The position numbers were made by a program, and so were the translations under genes. From Shewanella oncorhynchi (GTDB lineage: Bacteria > Pseudomonadota > Gammaproteobacteria > Enterobacterales > Shewanellaceae), in contig NZ_JABAEB010000004.1 of the NCBI RefSeq assembly GCF_012584455.1, positions 370,045 to 434,044 on the forward strand: DNA of 64,000 nucleotides. The letters are read 5' to 3'. Numbering within the stretch: the first letter of the stretch is position 1; every line of letters begins with the position of its first letter. Below the pieces are notes generated by a model that searched no databases, was not told the origin of the DNA, and saw nothing but the letters and a program-made list of their open reading frames with translations. This document shows positions 57,389-64,000 of this stretch, in pieces.

Positions 57389-58504
57389 TTAGTCCATGTC
57401 TAAGGTGACACCTTCCATAAAACCTGAGCCCGTGGATTCTTTATTCTGCAATTTAATCATCAAACGTAAATCGTTTGGTGAATCAGCATGGTGCAGCGCA
57501 TCGGCGTAACTAATCTCGCCATCGACATAAAGTTTCAGCAAGGCCTGATCGAACGTCTGCATGCCCTGCTCGTTGGATTTTGCCATGGTTTCTTTGAGTA
57601 AATGCAGCTCGTTCTTCGCAATTAAACTCGCCACCCTTGGGGTATTAATCAATACTTCAATCGCGGCGCGACGCCCTGTGCCATCAACTTTAGGGATCAA
57701 TTGCTGCGCCACAATACCGCGCAAATTTAATGATAAATCGAACAATAACTGTTGGTGTTTACTCTCAGGCACGAGATGCATAATCCGGTCTAACGCTTGG
57801 TTGGCGTTGTTGGCATGTAAGGTTGCCATACAAAGATGACCCGTTTCTGCAAATGACAGCGCAAACTCCATCGTCTCTTGGGTACGGATTTCACCAATCA
57901 AGATCACATCGGGAGCTTGGCGAAGGGAGCTTTTTAGCGCCGCATCAAAAGACTCAGTATCTATACCCACTTCACGCTGAGTGATTATGCTTTTTCTATG
58001 GTCATGAACGAATTCAACCGGGTCTTCAATAGTCAAAATATGCCCACGGGCATGACCATTGCGATAACCCACCAAGGCCGCCAAGGACGTTGACTTACCC
58101 GTTCCCGTTCCGCCTACCATAATGATGAGACCACGTTTACTCATCACCAGGTCTTTTAGAATAGGCGGCAATTTTAAATCATCGACATCAGGGATTTTAG
58201 TCTCAATACGGCGCATCACGCAGCCAGGCGATTCACGCTGCCAAAAAGCGCTCACCCGAAAACGACCTAAATCCTTTGCCGCAAAAGCGAAGTTACACTC
58301 ACGAGTGGAATGAAACTCTTGCTTCTGAGCCTCGGTCATTAACGACTCAACAAAATCCAGTGATTGTGCTGGTGTAAACGCACTTTCTGCCAAGGGACGC
58401 AATTCACCGTCAATCTTGGCACTCGGCGGAAAACCCGCTGTGATGAACAAGTCGGAGGCTTTGCGTTCCACTATCACTTTTAAAAACGGACGAACATCCA
58501 TCAT
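57389..58504 (-). CDS. pilU: Type IV pilus retraction ATPase PilU
   Basis: A 371-residue hexameric ATPase of the PilT/PilU family, an auxiliary to PilT in pilus retraction. Visible: N-terminal domain SDLFITAGFPPSAKIDGEL, Walker A in VGGTGTGKSTSLAAL, the Asp box LTIEDPVEFVHD, Walker B region VILIGEIRTQETMEFAL and the His box AETGHLCMATLHANNANQAL. It begins with MMDVRPFLK, either Met possible. It lies six bases downstream of pilT in one operon. Confidence 0.96.
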   Translation of the reverse strand: MMDVRPFLKVIVERKASDLFITAGFPPSAKIDGELRPLAESAFTPAQSLDFVESLMTEAQKQEFHSTRECNFAFAAKDLGRFRVSAFWQRESPGCVMRRIETKIPDVDDLKLPPILKDLVMSKRGLIIMVGGTGTGKSTSLAALVGYRNGHARGHILTIEDPVEFVHDHRKSIITQREVGIDTESFDAALKSSLRQAPDVILIGEIRTQETMEFALSFAETGHLCMATLHANNANQALDRIMHLVPESKHQQLLFDLSLNLRGIVAQQLIPKVDGTGRRAAIEVLINTPRVASLIAKNELHLLKETMAKSNEQGMQTFDQALLKLYVDGEISYADALHHADSPNDLRLMIKLQNKESTGSGFMEGVTLDMD

Positions 58505-58510
58505 AAATCC

Positions 58511-59548
58511 TTAAAATGTCGCTTGTTTATTCGAACTTTTCGCCATTGCATCTTCACGAGTGATAAGACCGCGATTGACTAAGTTCTGTAAACATTGCTC
58601 TAAGGTCTGCATTCCATGGGCCATACCTGTTTGAATTGCCGAATACATCTGCGCCACTTTGTCTTCACGAATTAAGTTGCGGATAGCGGGCGTGCCCATC
58701 ATGATTTCATGGGCGGCGACACGGCCTCCTCCCACCTTTTTAATCAGAGTTTGTGAAATAACCGCTTGCAGCGATTCAGACAACATAGTGCGCACCATGT
58801 CTTTTTCACCGGCGGGGAATACGTCGACCACACGGTCAATCGTTTTCGCGGCAGAGGTGGTATGCAAGGTACCAAACACTAAGTGGCCTGTTTCAGCGGC
58901 AGTCATAGCCAAACGAATAGTCTCAAGGTCACGCATCTCACCGACTAAAATCACGTCTGGGTCTTCACGCAGTGCGCTTCTAAGCGCCGCATTAAAGCTG
59001 TGGGTATGGCGGTGAACTTCACGTTGGTTAATCAAACATTGCTTATTTTGATGAACGAATTCGATAGGATCTTCAATGGTTAAGATATGATCATGTCGAT
59101 TTTCATTCACGTAATCCACCATGGCGGCAAGTGTGGTACTCTTACCCGACCCCGTAGGTCCAGTCACTAGCACCAATCCGCGAGGGAAACTGGCAATTTT
59201 TTTAAAAATTTCCGGCGCACCCAATTGCTCAAGTGACAAAATGTCACTTGGAATGGTACGAAACACAGCCGCTGCACCACGGGATTGATTGAATGCGTTA
59301 ACACGAAAGCGTGCAAGATTAGGGACTTCGAACGAGAAATCGATTTCTAAATGTTCTTCGTAGTCCTTGCGCTGCTTATCATTCATTATGTCGTACACTA
59401 AGCTGTGTACACCTTGATGATCGAGCGCGGGCAGGTTAATTTTTCTCACTTCACCGTCAACACGGATCATGGGAGATATCCCTGCAGAAAGGTGTAGATC
59501 CGAGGCTTTGTGTTTTACACTAAATGCCAATAACTCAGTGATTTCCAT
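58511..59548 (-). CDS. pilT: Type IV pilus retraction ATPase PilT
   Basis: 345 residues, matching the length of Pseudomonas PilT (344). MEITELLAFSVKHKASDLHL opens it; Walker A is GPTGSGKSTTLAAM, the Asp box is LTIEDPIEFVHQ, Walker B is VILVGEMRDLETI, the His box is AETGHLVFGTLHTTSAAKT, and AIRNLIREDK near the C-terminus is the AIRNLIRE motif required for twitching. It powers pilus retraction from the cytoplasmic face. It is divergent from yggS by 36 bp, as in Pseudomonas and other gammaproteobacteria. Confidence 0.97.
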   Translation of the reverse strand: MEITELLAFSVKHKASDLHLSAGISPMIRVDGEVRKINLPALDHQGVHSLVYDIMNDKQRKDYEEHLEIDFSFEVPNLARFRVNAFNQSRGAAAVFRTIPSDILSLEQLGAPEIFKKIASFPRGLVLVTGPTGSGKSTTLAAMVDYVNENRHDHILTIEDPIEFVHQNKQCLINQREVHRHTHSFNAALRSALREDPDVILVGEMRDLETIRLAMTAAETGHLVFGTLHTTSAAKTIDRVVDVFPAGEKDMVRTMLSESLQAVISQTLIKKVGGGRVAAHEIMMGTPAIRNLIREDKVAQMYSAIQTGMAHGMQTLEQCLQNLVNRGLITREDAMAKSSNKQATF

Positions 59549-59583
59549 CGTTTGGGATATCCTTGCAACTAGATAATTACATC

Positions 59584-60282
59584 ATGACAACAATAGCAGA
59601 CAGACTCGCAATCGCCCAGCGTAGGATCACACAAGCAGCGCAAAAATGTGCCCGCCACCCCAGCAATATTCGCTTACTTGCCGTCAGCAAGACTAAACCT
59701 ATTGAAGACATTATAGCAGCCTACCAAGCGGGTCAGCGTTGCTTTGGCGAAAACTATGTCCAAGAAGGCGCTGAAAAAATTACTGCGCTCAAGGGGGATT
59801 TCCCGGACATAGAATGGCATTTTATCGGCCCACTCCAATCCAATAAAACCAGCATAGTCGCCCAGCATTTCGATTGGATGCATACCCTCTCACGCGACAA
59901 AATTGCCCTACGTCTCAATGAGCAACGTCCGGCCGAATTGGCGCCATTAAACGTCTGTATTCAAATTAATATCAGTGCTGAAGACACAAAATCTGGCATA
60001 GATGCGGCTCAAATGCTGCCACTGGCCGAACTGATAGCTCAGCTACCTAACTTAGCACTGAGGGGCCTAATGGCAATTCCAACGGCTACCGCGGATACAG
60101 AGTTACAGCTTAAAGAGTTTTCTATGTTAAACAATCTATTTCAAGAACTTAAATCGTATTATCCCGCTGTAGATACGCTTTCAATGGGGATGAGTAATGA
60201 CCTAGATACAGCGATTAGCTGCGGTTCAACTATGGTGCGTATTGGCAGTGCCATTTTTGGTGAACGCAATTACGCTGCGTAA
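59584..60282 (+). CDS. yggS: PLP homeostasis protein (YggS/PLPBP)
   Basis: 232 residues of the alanine-racemase-like TIM-barrel family that binds pyridoxal phosphate without known enzyme activity. The PLP lysine lies in LLAVSKTKPIEDI, followed by FGENYVQEGAEKI, WHFIGPLQSNKT and LSMGMSNDLDTAI. I took ATG 59584; a TTG seven codons earlier is possible. No good SD is seen for either. It is divergent from pilT and followed by proC after 216 bp. Confidence 0.95.
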   Translation: MTTIADRLAIAQRRITQAAQKCARHPSNIRLLAVSKTKPIEDIIAAYQAGQRCFGENYVQEGAEKITALKGDFPDIEWHFIGPLQSNKTSIVAQHFDWMHTLSRDKIALRLNEQRPAELAPLNVCIQINISAEDTKSGIDAAQMLPLAELIAQLPNLALRGLMAIPTATADTELQLKEFSMLNNLFQELKSYYPAVDTLSMGMSNDLDTAISCGSTMVRIGSAIFGERNYAA

Positions 60283-60498
60283 AATCCACTTTAGGCATTT
60301 AGTTAGAGGTCAGTTTAACCTTGTTTTTAGCACTTTATGCCCAAATACTGTATTTAAGAACACCGAACATTAACGATTTAAGAGCAATTAGCGAGAGTCG
60401 ATAATCAGGCTCAGTCATTCAAATGACTAACCGTTTTATCATCTTAATTTAAGGTGAAGATGTTACAAGTTAACGGTTAACACACTGAAGAGAATCAA

Positions 60499-61317
60499 AT
60501 GGATCAACAGAAAATCTGCTTTATCGGTGCCGGCAATATGACGCGCAGCATCATCAGTGGCTTAATCAATAGCGGCTATCCAGCTCAACTCATCCAAGCG
60601 ACTAATCCCAGCCAAGGTAAACTCGATGCACTAAAAGACGATTTTGGGATTTTGGTTTCTCAGGATAATTTGGCAGCGGCGCAAGCTGCCGATGTCATAG
60701 TACTTTCAGTAAAACCACAATTGATGCAACAAGTTTGTGAAGCATTACAGACAGTCGAGCTGTCGAATAAGTTAGTCATCACTATCGCTGCGGGCATTAA
60801 AGCAAAGCGATATACCGACTATCTGGCACAAGACATCAAGCTTATCCGCGCCATGCCAAATACGCCGATGCAAATTAGTGTGGGTATGACTGGCCTCTAT
60901 GCGCCTCAAAGCATTACTACCGATCAGAAAGCCATTTGCGATCGTTTGATGTCAAGCGGCGGCGAAATAGTGTGGGTAAATGAAGAGTCAGATTTAGATC
61001 AAGTGATTGCACTATCGGGCAGTTCACCGGCTTATTTCTTTTTGCTAATGGAGTCTATGATAGATGCAGGCAAAGAAATGGGAATGGATGAAACAAAAGC
61101 CAGAAGTTTAGTGCAGCAAGCTGCGCTTGGCGCTGCTATGATGGCAAAGCAAAACCCACAACTGACCTTAGGTAATTTAAGGGAGAATGTTACTTCAAAG
61201 GGCGGCACCACCGCACAAGCGCTGGCGACATTTGAAGCTGCGGATATGCGCGGCTTAGTAAAAAAAGCCATGGAAAACTGTATTAATCGTGCAGAAGAAA
61301 TGGCTAAAACATTTTGA
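60499..61317 (+). CDS. proC: Pyrroline-5-carboxylate reductase
   Basis: 272 residues. The Rossmann dinucleotide motif is FIGAGNMTRSIISG near the start, then SVKPQLMQQV, IRAMPNTPMQISVGMTGLYA, ALSGSSPAYFFLLMES and the C-terminal signature LRENVTSKGGTTAQAL. It makes L-proline from pyrroline-5-carboxylate using NAD(P)H. It is transcribed with yggT, 46 bp downstream. The ATG has an AGAGAA stretch upstream. Confidence 0.96.
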   Translation: MDQQKICFIGAGNMTRSIISGLINSGYPAQLIQATNPSQGKLDALKDDFGILVSQDNLAAAQAADVIVLSVKPQLMQQVCEALQTVELSNKLVITIAAGIKAKRYTDYLAQDIKLIRAMPNTPMQISVGMTGLYAPQSITTDQKAICDRLMSSGGEIVWVNEESDLDQVIALSGSSPAYFFLLMESMIDAGKEMGMDETKARSLVQQAALGAAMMAKQNPQLTLGNLRENVTSKGGTTAQALATFEAADMRGLVKKAMENCINRAEEMAKTF

Positions 61318-61363
61318 TCCACTAACACGTTTTTATATCGAACTTTAATAGGTAGAAATCTCG

Positions 61364-61912
61364 ATGAATGCATTTACCTTTTTAATCACCACTCTATTCG
61401 ATCTCTATTTGATGGTGGTGATTTTGCGGATTTGGTTACAACTGGCAAGGGCTGATTTTTACAATCCTTTTAGCCAATTTATTGTTAAAGCAACTCACCC
61501 GCTCATCGCACCAATGCGCCGTATTTTGCCTTCCTTAGGGCGATTTGATACCGCATCTTTCGTCCTCGCATTATTGGTTGTGATAGCCAAGCTGCTATTA
61601 ATTAGCCTCATTGCGGGCGGTGGCATAGACATACTGTTATTTTTGCTGTTTGCCGTTGTATCTGTGGTCAAAAAAGCAGGGGTACTGCTATTTTGGATGC
61701 TATTAATACGCGCAATCTTAAGCTGGTTTAACCAAGGCTATAATCCAATTGTAATGATTATGGGTCAGTTAACTGAACCCCTATTAGCACCAATACGTCG
61801 TATCATACCGCCAATTGGTGGTTTAGATTTATCCGTAATGCTGGTCATTATTGGTATGAATTTCCTCAATATGTTACTTGCTCAATATATCCCTTATTGG
61901 GCAGTGATCTAA
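61364..61912 (+). CDS. yggT: YggT family inner-membrane protein
   Basis: 182 residues in two YggT repeats: each has a TM pair followed by [20 protein letters not shown] in the first and [20 protein letters not shown] in the second. About four TM segments are visible. The family has been linked to osmotic or potassium handling, without proof. The stop overlaps the yggU start by one base (TAATG), so the two are coupled. Confidence 0.94.
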   Translation: MNAFTFLITTLFDLYLMVVILRIWLQLARADFYNPFSQFIVKATHPLIAPMRRILPSLGRFDTASFVLALLVVIAKLLLISLIAGGGIDILLFLLFAVVSVVKKAGVLLFWMLLIRAILSWFNQGYNPIVMIMGQLTEPLLAPIRRIIPPIGGLDLSVMLVIIGMNFLNMLLAQYIPYWAVI

Positions 61913-62217
61913 TGAGTGCAGTGACTTTGCAGCAGGGTGACTTGCTGCTTAATCTCTACATTCAGCCTAAGGCCAGCCGAGATCAAATTGTAGGATTGCA
62001 CGGTGATGAGCTAAAAGTAGCCATCACTGCGCCCCCGATAGATGGCAAAGCGAATGCCCATTTAAGCAAGTACTTAGCAAAAGCTTTTAAAGTGCCAAAG
62101 AGTGATATTCACATATTAAAAGGTGAACTTGGCCGACATAAACAAATCCGCATTATTGACCCTAAGATCATCCCAAGTGTCATTACTGAACTGATGGGGC
62201 AAGATAGTGAAAGGTAA
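61912..62217 (+). CDS. yggU: DUF167 family protein YggU
   Basis: 101 residues with the DUF167 pattern: [40 protein letters not shown] and [11 protein letters not shown]. The family is cytosolic and uncharacterised. The ATG at 61912 overlaps the yggT stop codon by one base; a start five codons earlier inside yggT is not needed. It sits between yggT and the DUF4426 gene, the conserved order. Confidence 0.94.
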   Translation: MSAVTLQQGDLLLNLYIQPKASRDQIVGLHGDELKVAITAPPIDGKANAHLSKYLAKAFKVPKSDIHILKGELGRHKQIRIIDPKIIPSVITELMGQDSER

Positions 62218-62352
62218 TTCCGTTGAAAGGTCACTCAGTTAAAGAATCGTACAACTGAAAACGAATTAATCCTTTGAATGCTATTAATTTATTAGAAAAA
62301 ATAGTCACAGCGGCCCTATAATCCAACATTCCCTAATATGAGGTATCCCATC

Positions 62353-62787
62353 ATGTTCCGTAATCTTCTCGCTGTATTAGCCCTCACGGCCAGCCTTTGC
62401 GGTGTTGCAAATGCCGAGCAAAAAGAAACTGTCGGCAATTTTGATATTCATTACATGGCACTTGGCAGTACATTTTTAACGCCTAGCATAGCCAAATCCT
62501 ATGGCATTAAGCGCAGTAACTACACTGGCATCATCAATATTGCCGTATTAGATATTAGCGAAGCGAATAAGCCCGCAGTACCCGTTGAAATTACTGGAGT
62601 TGCTAATAATTTGTTAGATGCGCGAATCAATCTAACGTTTAAAGAGATCCGCGAAGGTGATGCGATTTATTACATTGCCGAAGTGCCCTACCGCGATGAT
62701 CAGGAAATCAACTTCAATATCGCAATTAAATATGGCAATCAACTGAACACGAACTTACAGTTCAAGCAAAAATTCTACGTTGAATAA
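62353..62787 (+). CDS. Exported DUF4426 protein
   Basis: 144 residues. A signal peptide (MFRNLLAVLALTASLCGVAN, cleaved after NAEQ or near it) precedes a single beta-rich domain with NFDIHYMALGSTFLTPSIAK, YTGIINIAVLD and EGDAIYYIAEVPYRDD, the pattern of DUF4426. GAGG lies nine to ten bases before ATG 62353; the earlier ATG at 62338 overlaps that site. The family commonly sits between yggU and rdgB. Function is unknown. Confidence 0.9.
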   Translation: MFRNLLAVLALTASLCGVANAEQKETVGNFDIHYMALGSTFLTPSIAKSYGIKRSNYTGIINIAVLDISEANKPAVPVEITGVANNLLDARINLTFKEIREGDAIYYIAEVPYRDDQEINFNIAIKYGNQLNTNLQFKQKFYVE

Positions 62788-62909
62788 ACCTATTTTATAC
62801 CTTTGTTGGCGTTGCTTTCCTGTAGCGCCAACCCCTTTCCCTGTCCTTTACTATTGAGCTTGGGTATCATAGTGCCAACGCACGTCGCCCCATTTATGAT
62901 AGGTATTCC

Positions 62910-63527
62910 ATGCAACAAATCGTCCTCGCCAGCGGTAATAAAGGCAAACTCGCCGAATTCGATCAAATGCTCGCAAGCTACGGTGTCACTGTACTGCCGC
63001 AGAGCCAGTTTAATGTCAGCGAAGTAGCAGAAACGGGTACCACTTTTGTAGAGAATGCCATTATCAAAGCAAGGCATGCCGCCGAAATCACCGGACTTGC
63101 GGCCATTGCCGATGATTCGGGTTTAGAAGTGGATTTACTCCAAGGCGCTCCAGGCATTTATTCAGCACGTTACGCGGGCGAAAATGCCAAAGATCAAGAC
63201 AACGTATTGAAACTACTTGAGACGTTAAAAGACCAGCCAGCACCTCGCGGGGCAAGATTCCAATGCGTACTGGTATATATGCGCCATGCGAAAGACCCTA
63301 CCCCGATTATTTGTCAAGCCTCATGGGAAGGCCAAATCGACTTTAGCCAACGCGGCGCTAATGGCCATGGTTACGATCCGATTTTTATCCCTGAAAATTA
63401 TCAATGTAGCGCGGCAGAGCTGAGCAGCAACGAGAAAAATGCCTTAAGTCATCGTGGTAAAGCTCTAGTGCAACTCATCGCTGCCATGCAAGCCCAAGGC
63501 GTATTAACAGGCGGGAATGCACAATAA
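62910..63527 (+). CDS. rdgB: dITP/XTP pyrophosphatase RdgB
   Basis: A 205-residue Ham1-like enzyme that hydrolyses non-canonical nucleotides such as dITP and XTP and so protects DNA. Key motifs: LASGNKGKLAEFDQML, FVENAIIKARHAA, IADDSGLEVDLL, and GYDPIFIPENY. The stop overlaps the hemW start by one base (TAATG), so the two are coupled. Confidence 0.97.
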   Translation: MQQIVLASGNKGKLAEFDQMLASYGVTVLPQSQFNVSEVAETGTTFVENAIIKARHAAEITGLAAIADDSGLEVDLLQGAPGIYSARYAGENAKDQDNVLKLLETLKDQPAPRGARFQCVLVYMRHAKDPTPIICQASWEGQIDFSQRGANGHGYDPIFIPENYQCSAAELSSNEKNALSHRGKALVQLIAAMQAQGVLTGGNAQ

Positions 63528-64000
63528 TGTCGTCAACTGCCGTGACTACTACGATGAAGCTCGAACTGCCACCACTCAGTCTGTATATCCATATTCCCTG
63601 GTGCGTACAAAAGTGTCCCTATTGTGACTTTAATTCCCATGGCCAAAATGGCGAACTGCCACAAGAGGCTTATGTTGATGTGCTATTGGAAGACTTACGC
63701 CAAGATTTACATCTCGTCCAAGGGCGACAGATCCATACCATCTTTATCGGTGGCGGCACGCCATCATTATTCGATGCTAAACAAATCAAACGCATACTCG
63801 ATAGTGCCAATGCGCTAATTCCCTTTAGTGACAATATCGAAATCACTATGGAAGCCAATCCTGGTACTTTAGAGCACGATGACTTTAGTGCCTATCGTGC
63901 AGCGGGCGTCACTCGTTTATCTATCGGGGTGCAGAGCTTTTCTAAGGATAAACTCAACTTACTCGGACGTATTCACGATCAAAACGAGGCACAAGTCGCC
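63527..64000 (+). CDS. hemW: Haem chaperone HemW (HemN-like radical SAM protein), 3' end missing
   Basis: The first 158 residues are present; the frame runs off the right edge. The radical SAM cluster motif is in HIPWCVQKCPYCDFNSHG, followed by IFIGGGTPSLF and EITMEANPGTLE, then RLSIGVQSFS. This is the HemW group, which was long annotated as oxygen-independent coproporphyrinogen oxidase but acts as a haem chaperone in the homologues tested. It starts at ATG 63527 in the rdgB stop, with an alternative ATG ten codons later. Confidence 0.95.
   Translation, partial: MSSTAVTTTMKLELPPLSLYIHIPWCVQKCPYCDFNSHGQNGELPQEAYVDVLLEDLRQDLHLVQGRQIHTIFIGGGTPSLFDAKQIKRILDSANALIPFSDNIEITMEANPGTLEHDDFSAYRAAGVTRLSIGVQSFSKDKLNLLGRIHDQNEAQVA

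Overview
The window is a contiguous piece of a gammaproteobacterial chromosome, most likely Shewanella. This rests on recalled gene order (cydABX, purL, mltF, tadA, guaBA, xseA, der-bamB-yfgM-hisS-ispG-rodZ-pilF-rlmN, then yqgE-yqgF, hemH, pilTU, yggS-proC-yggT-yggU-rdgB-hemW) and on protein similarity judged by eye; no database was searched. I saw no rRNA, tRNA, CRISPR array or transposase gene. Almost everything is core genome, with a few accessory patches.

Layout. Positions 1-6.4 kb: the end of an RND efflux adaptor and its pump, a small DUF465 protein and a Cache-type chemoreceptor. A 229-bp MITE-like element lies between the chemoreceptor and its terminator. 6.9-9.8 kb: the cytochrome bd oxidase operon cydA-cydB-cydX, reading leftward, with a long AT-rich upstream region holding a perfect FNR-type box. 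10.5-11.0 kb: a candidate 26-residue protein gene with its own terminator, then a cluster of perfect palindromes. 11-24 kb: purine genes (purL, guaB, guaA), mltF, a structured region followed by a 39-residue basic ORF, tadA, xseA and der. 24-31.5 kb: a leftward set for outer-membrane assembly (bamB), SecYEG accessory factor (yfgM), translation (hisS, rlmN), isoprenoids (ispG), cell shape (rodZ) and type IV pili (pilF).

31.6-41.7 kb is more accessory: a CNNM/CBS membrane protein, a cytosolic 5'-nucleotidase-like enzyme, a LysR regulator divergent from a doxX-pirin pair, three acetyltransferases, small proteins, and a ParA-type ATPase followed by a small protein that looks split by a one-base frameshift. 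41.8-45.0 kb holds the most interesting locus: an orphan periplasmic solute-binding protein gene translationally coupled to a membrane diguanylate cyclase. The binding-protein gene carries a run of nine G, and a slip of one base either way gives a stop codon at or just after the tract. This resembles the NspS-MbaA type of binding-protein-controlled c-di-GMP signalling with a possible phase-variable switch.

45-64 kb returns to mostly conserved genes: mtfA, an NTF2-like exported protein, an HDOD-GAF protein, ltaE, an OmpA-like protein, MscS, an exported thiol peroxidase, a TRIC/UPF0126 channel, lipoproteins, yciH, yqgE-yqgF, hemH, an exported glutathione peroxidase, pilU-pilT, and the yggS to hemW series, which runs off the right edge. 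Start codons were moved inward where a Shine-Dalgarno sequence or family alignment favoured it.
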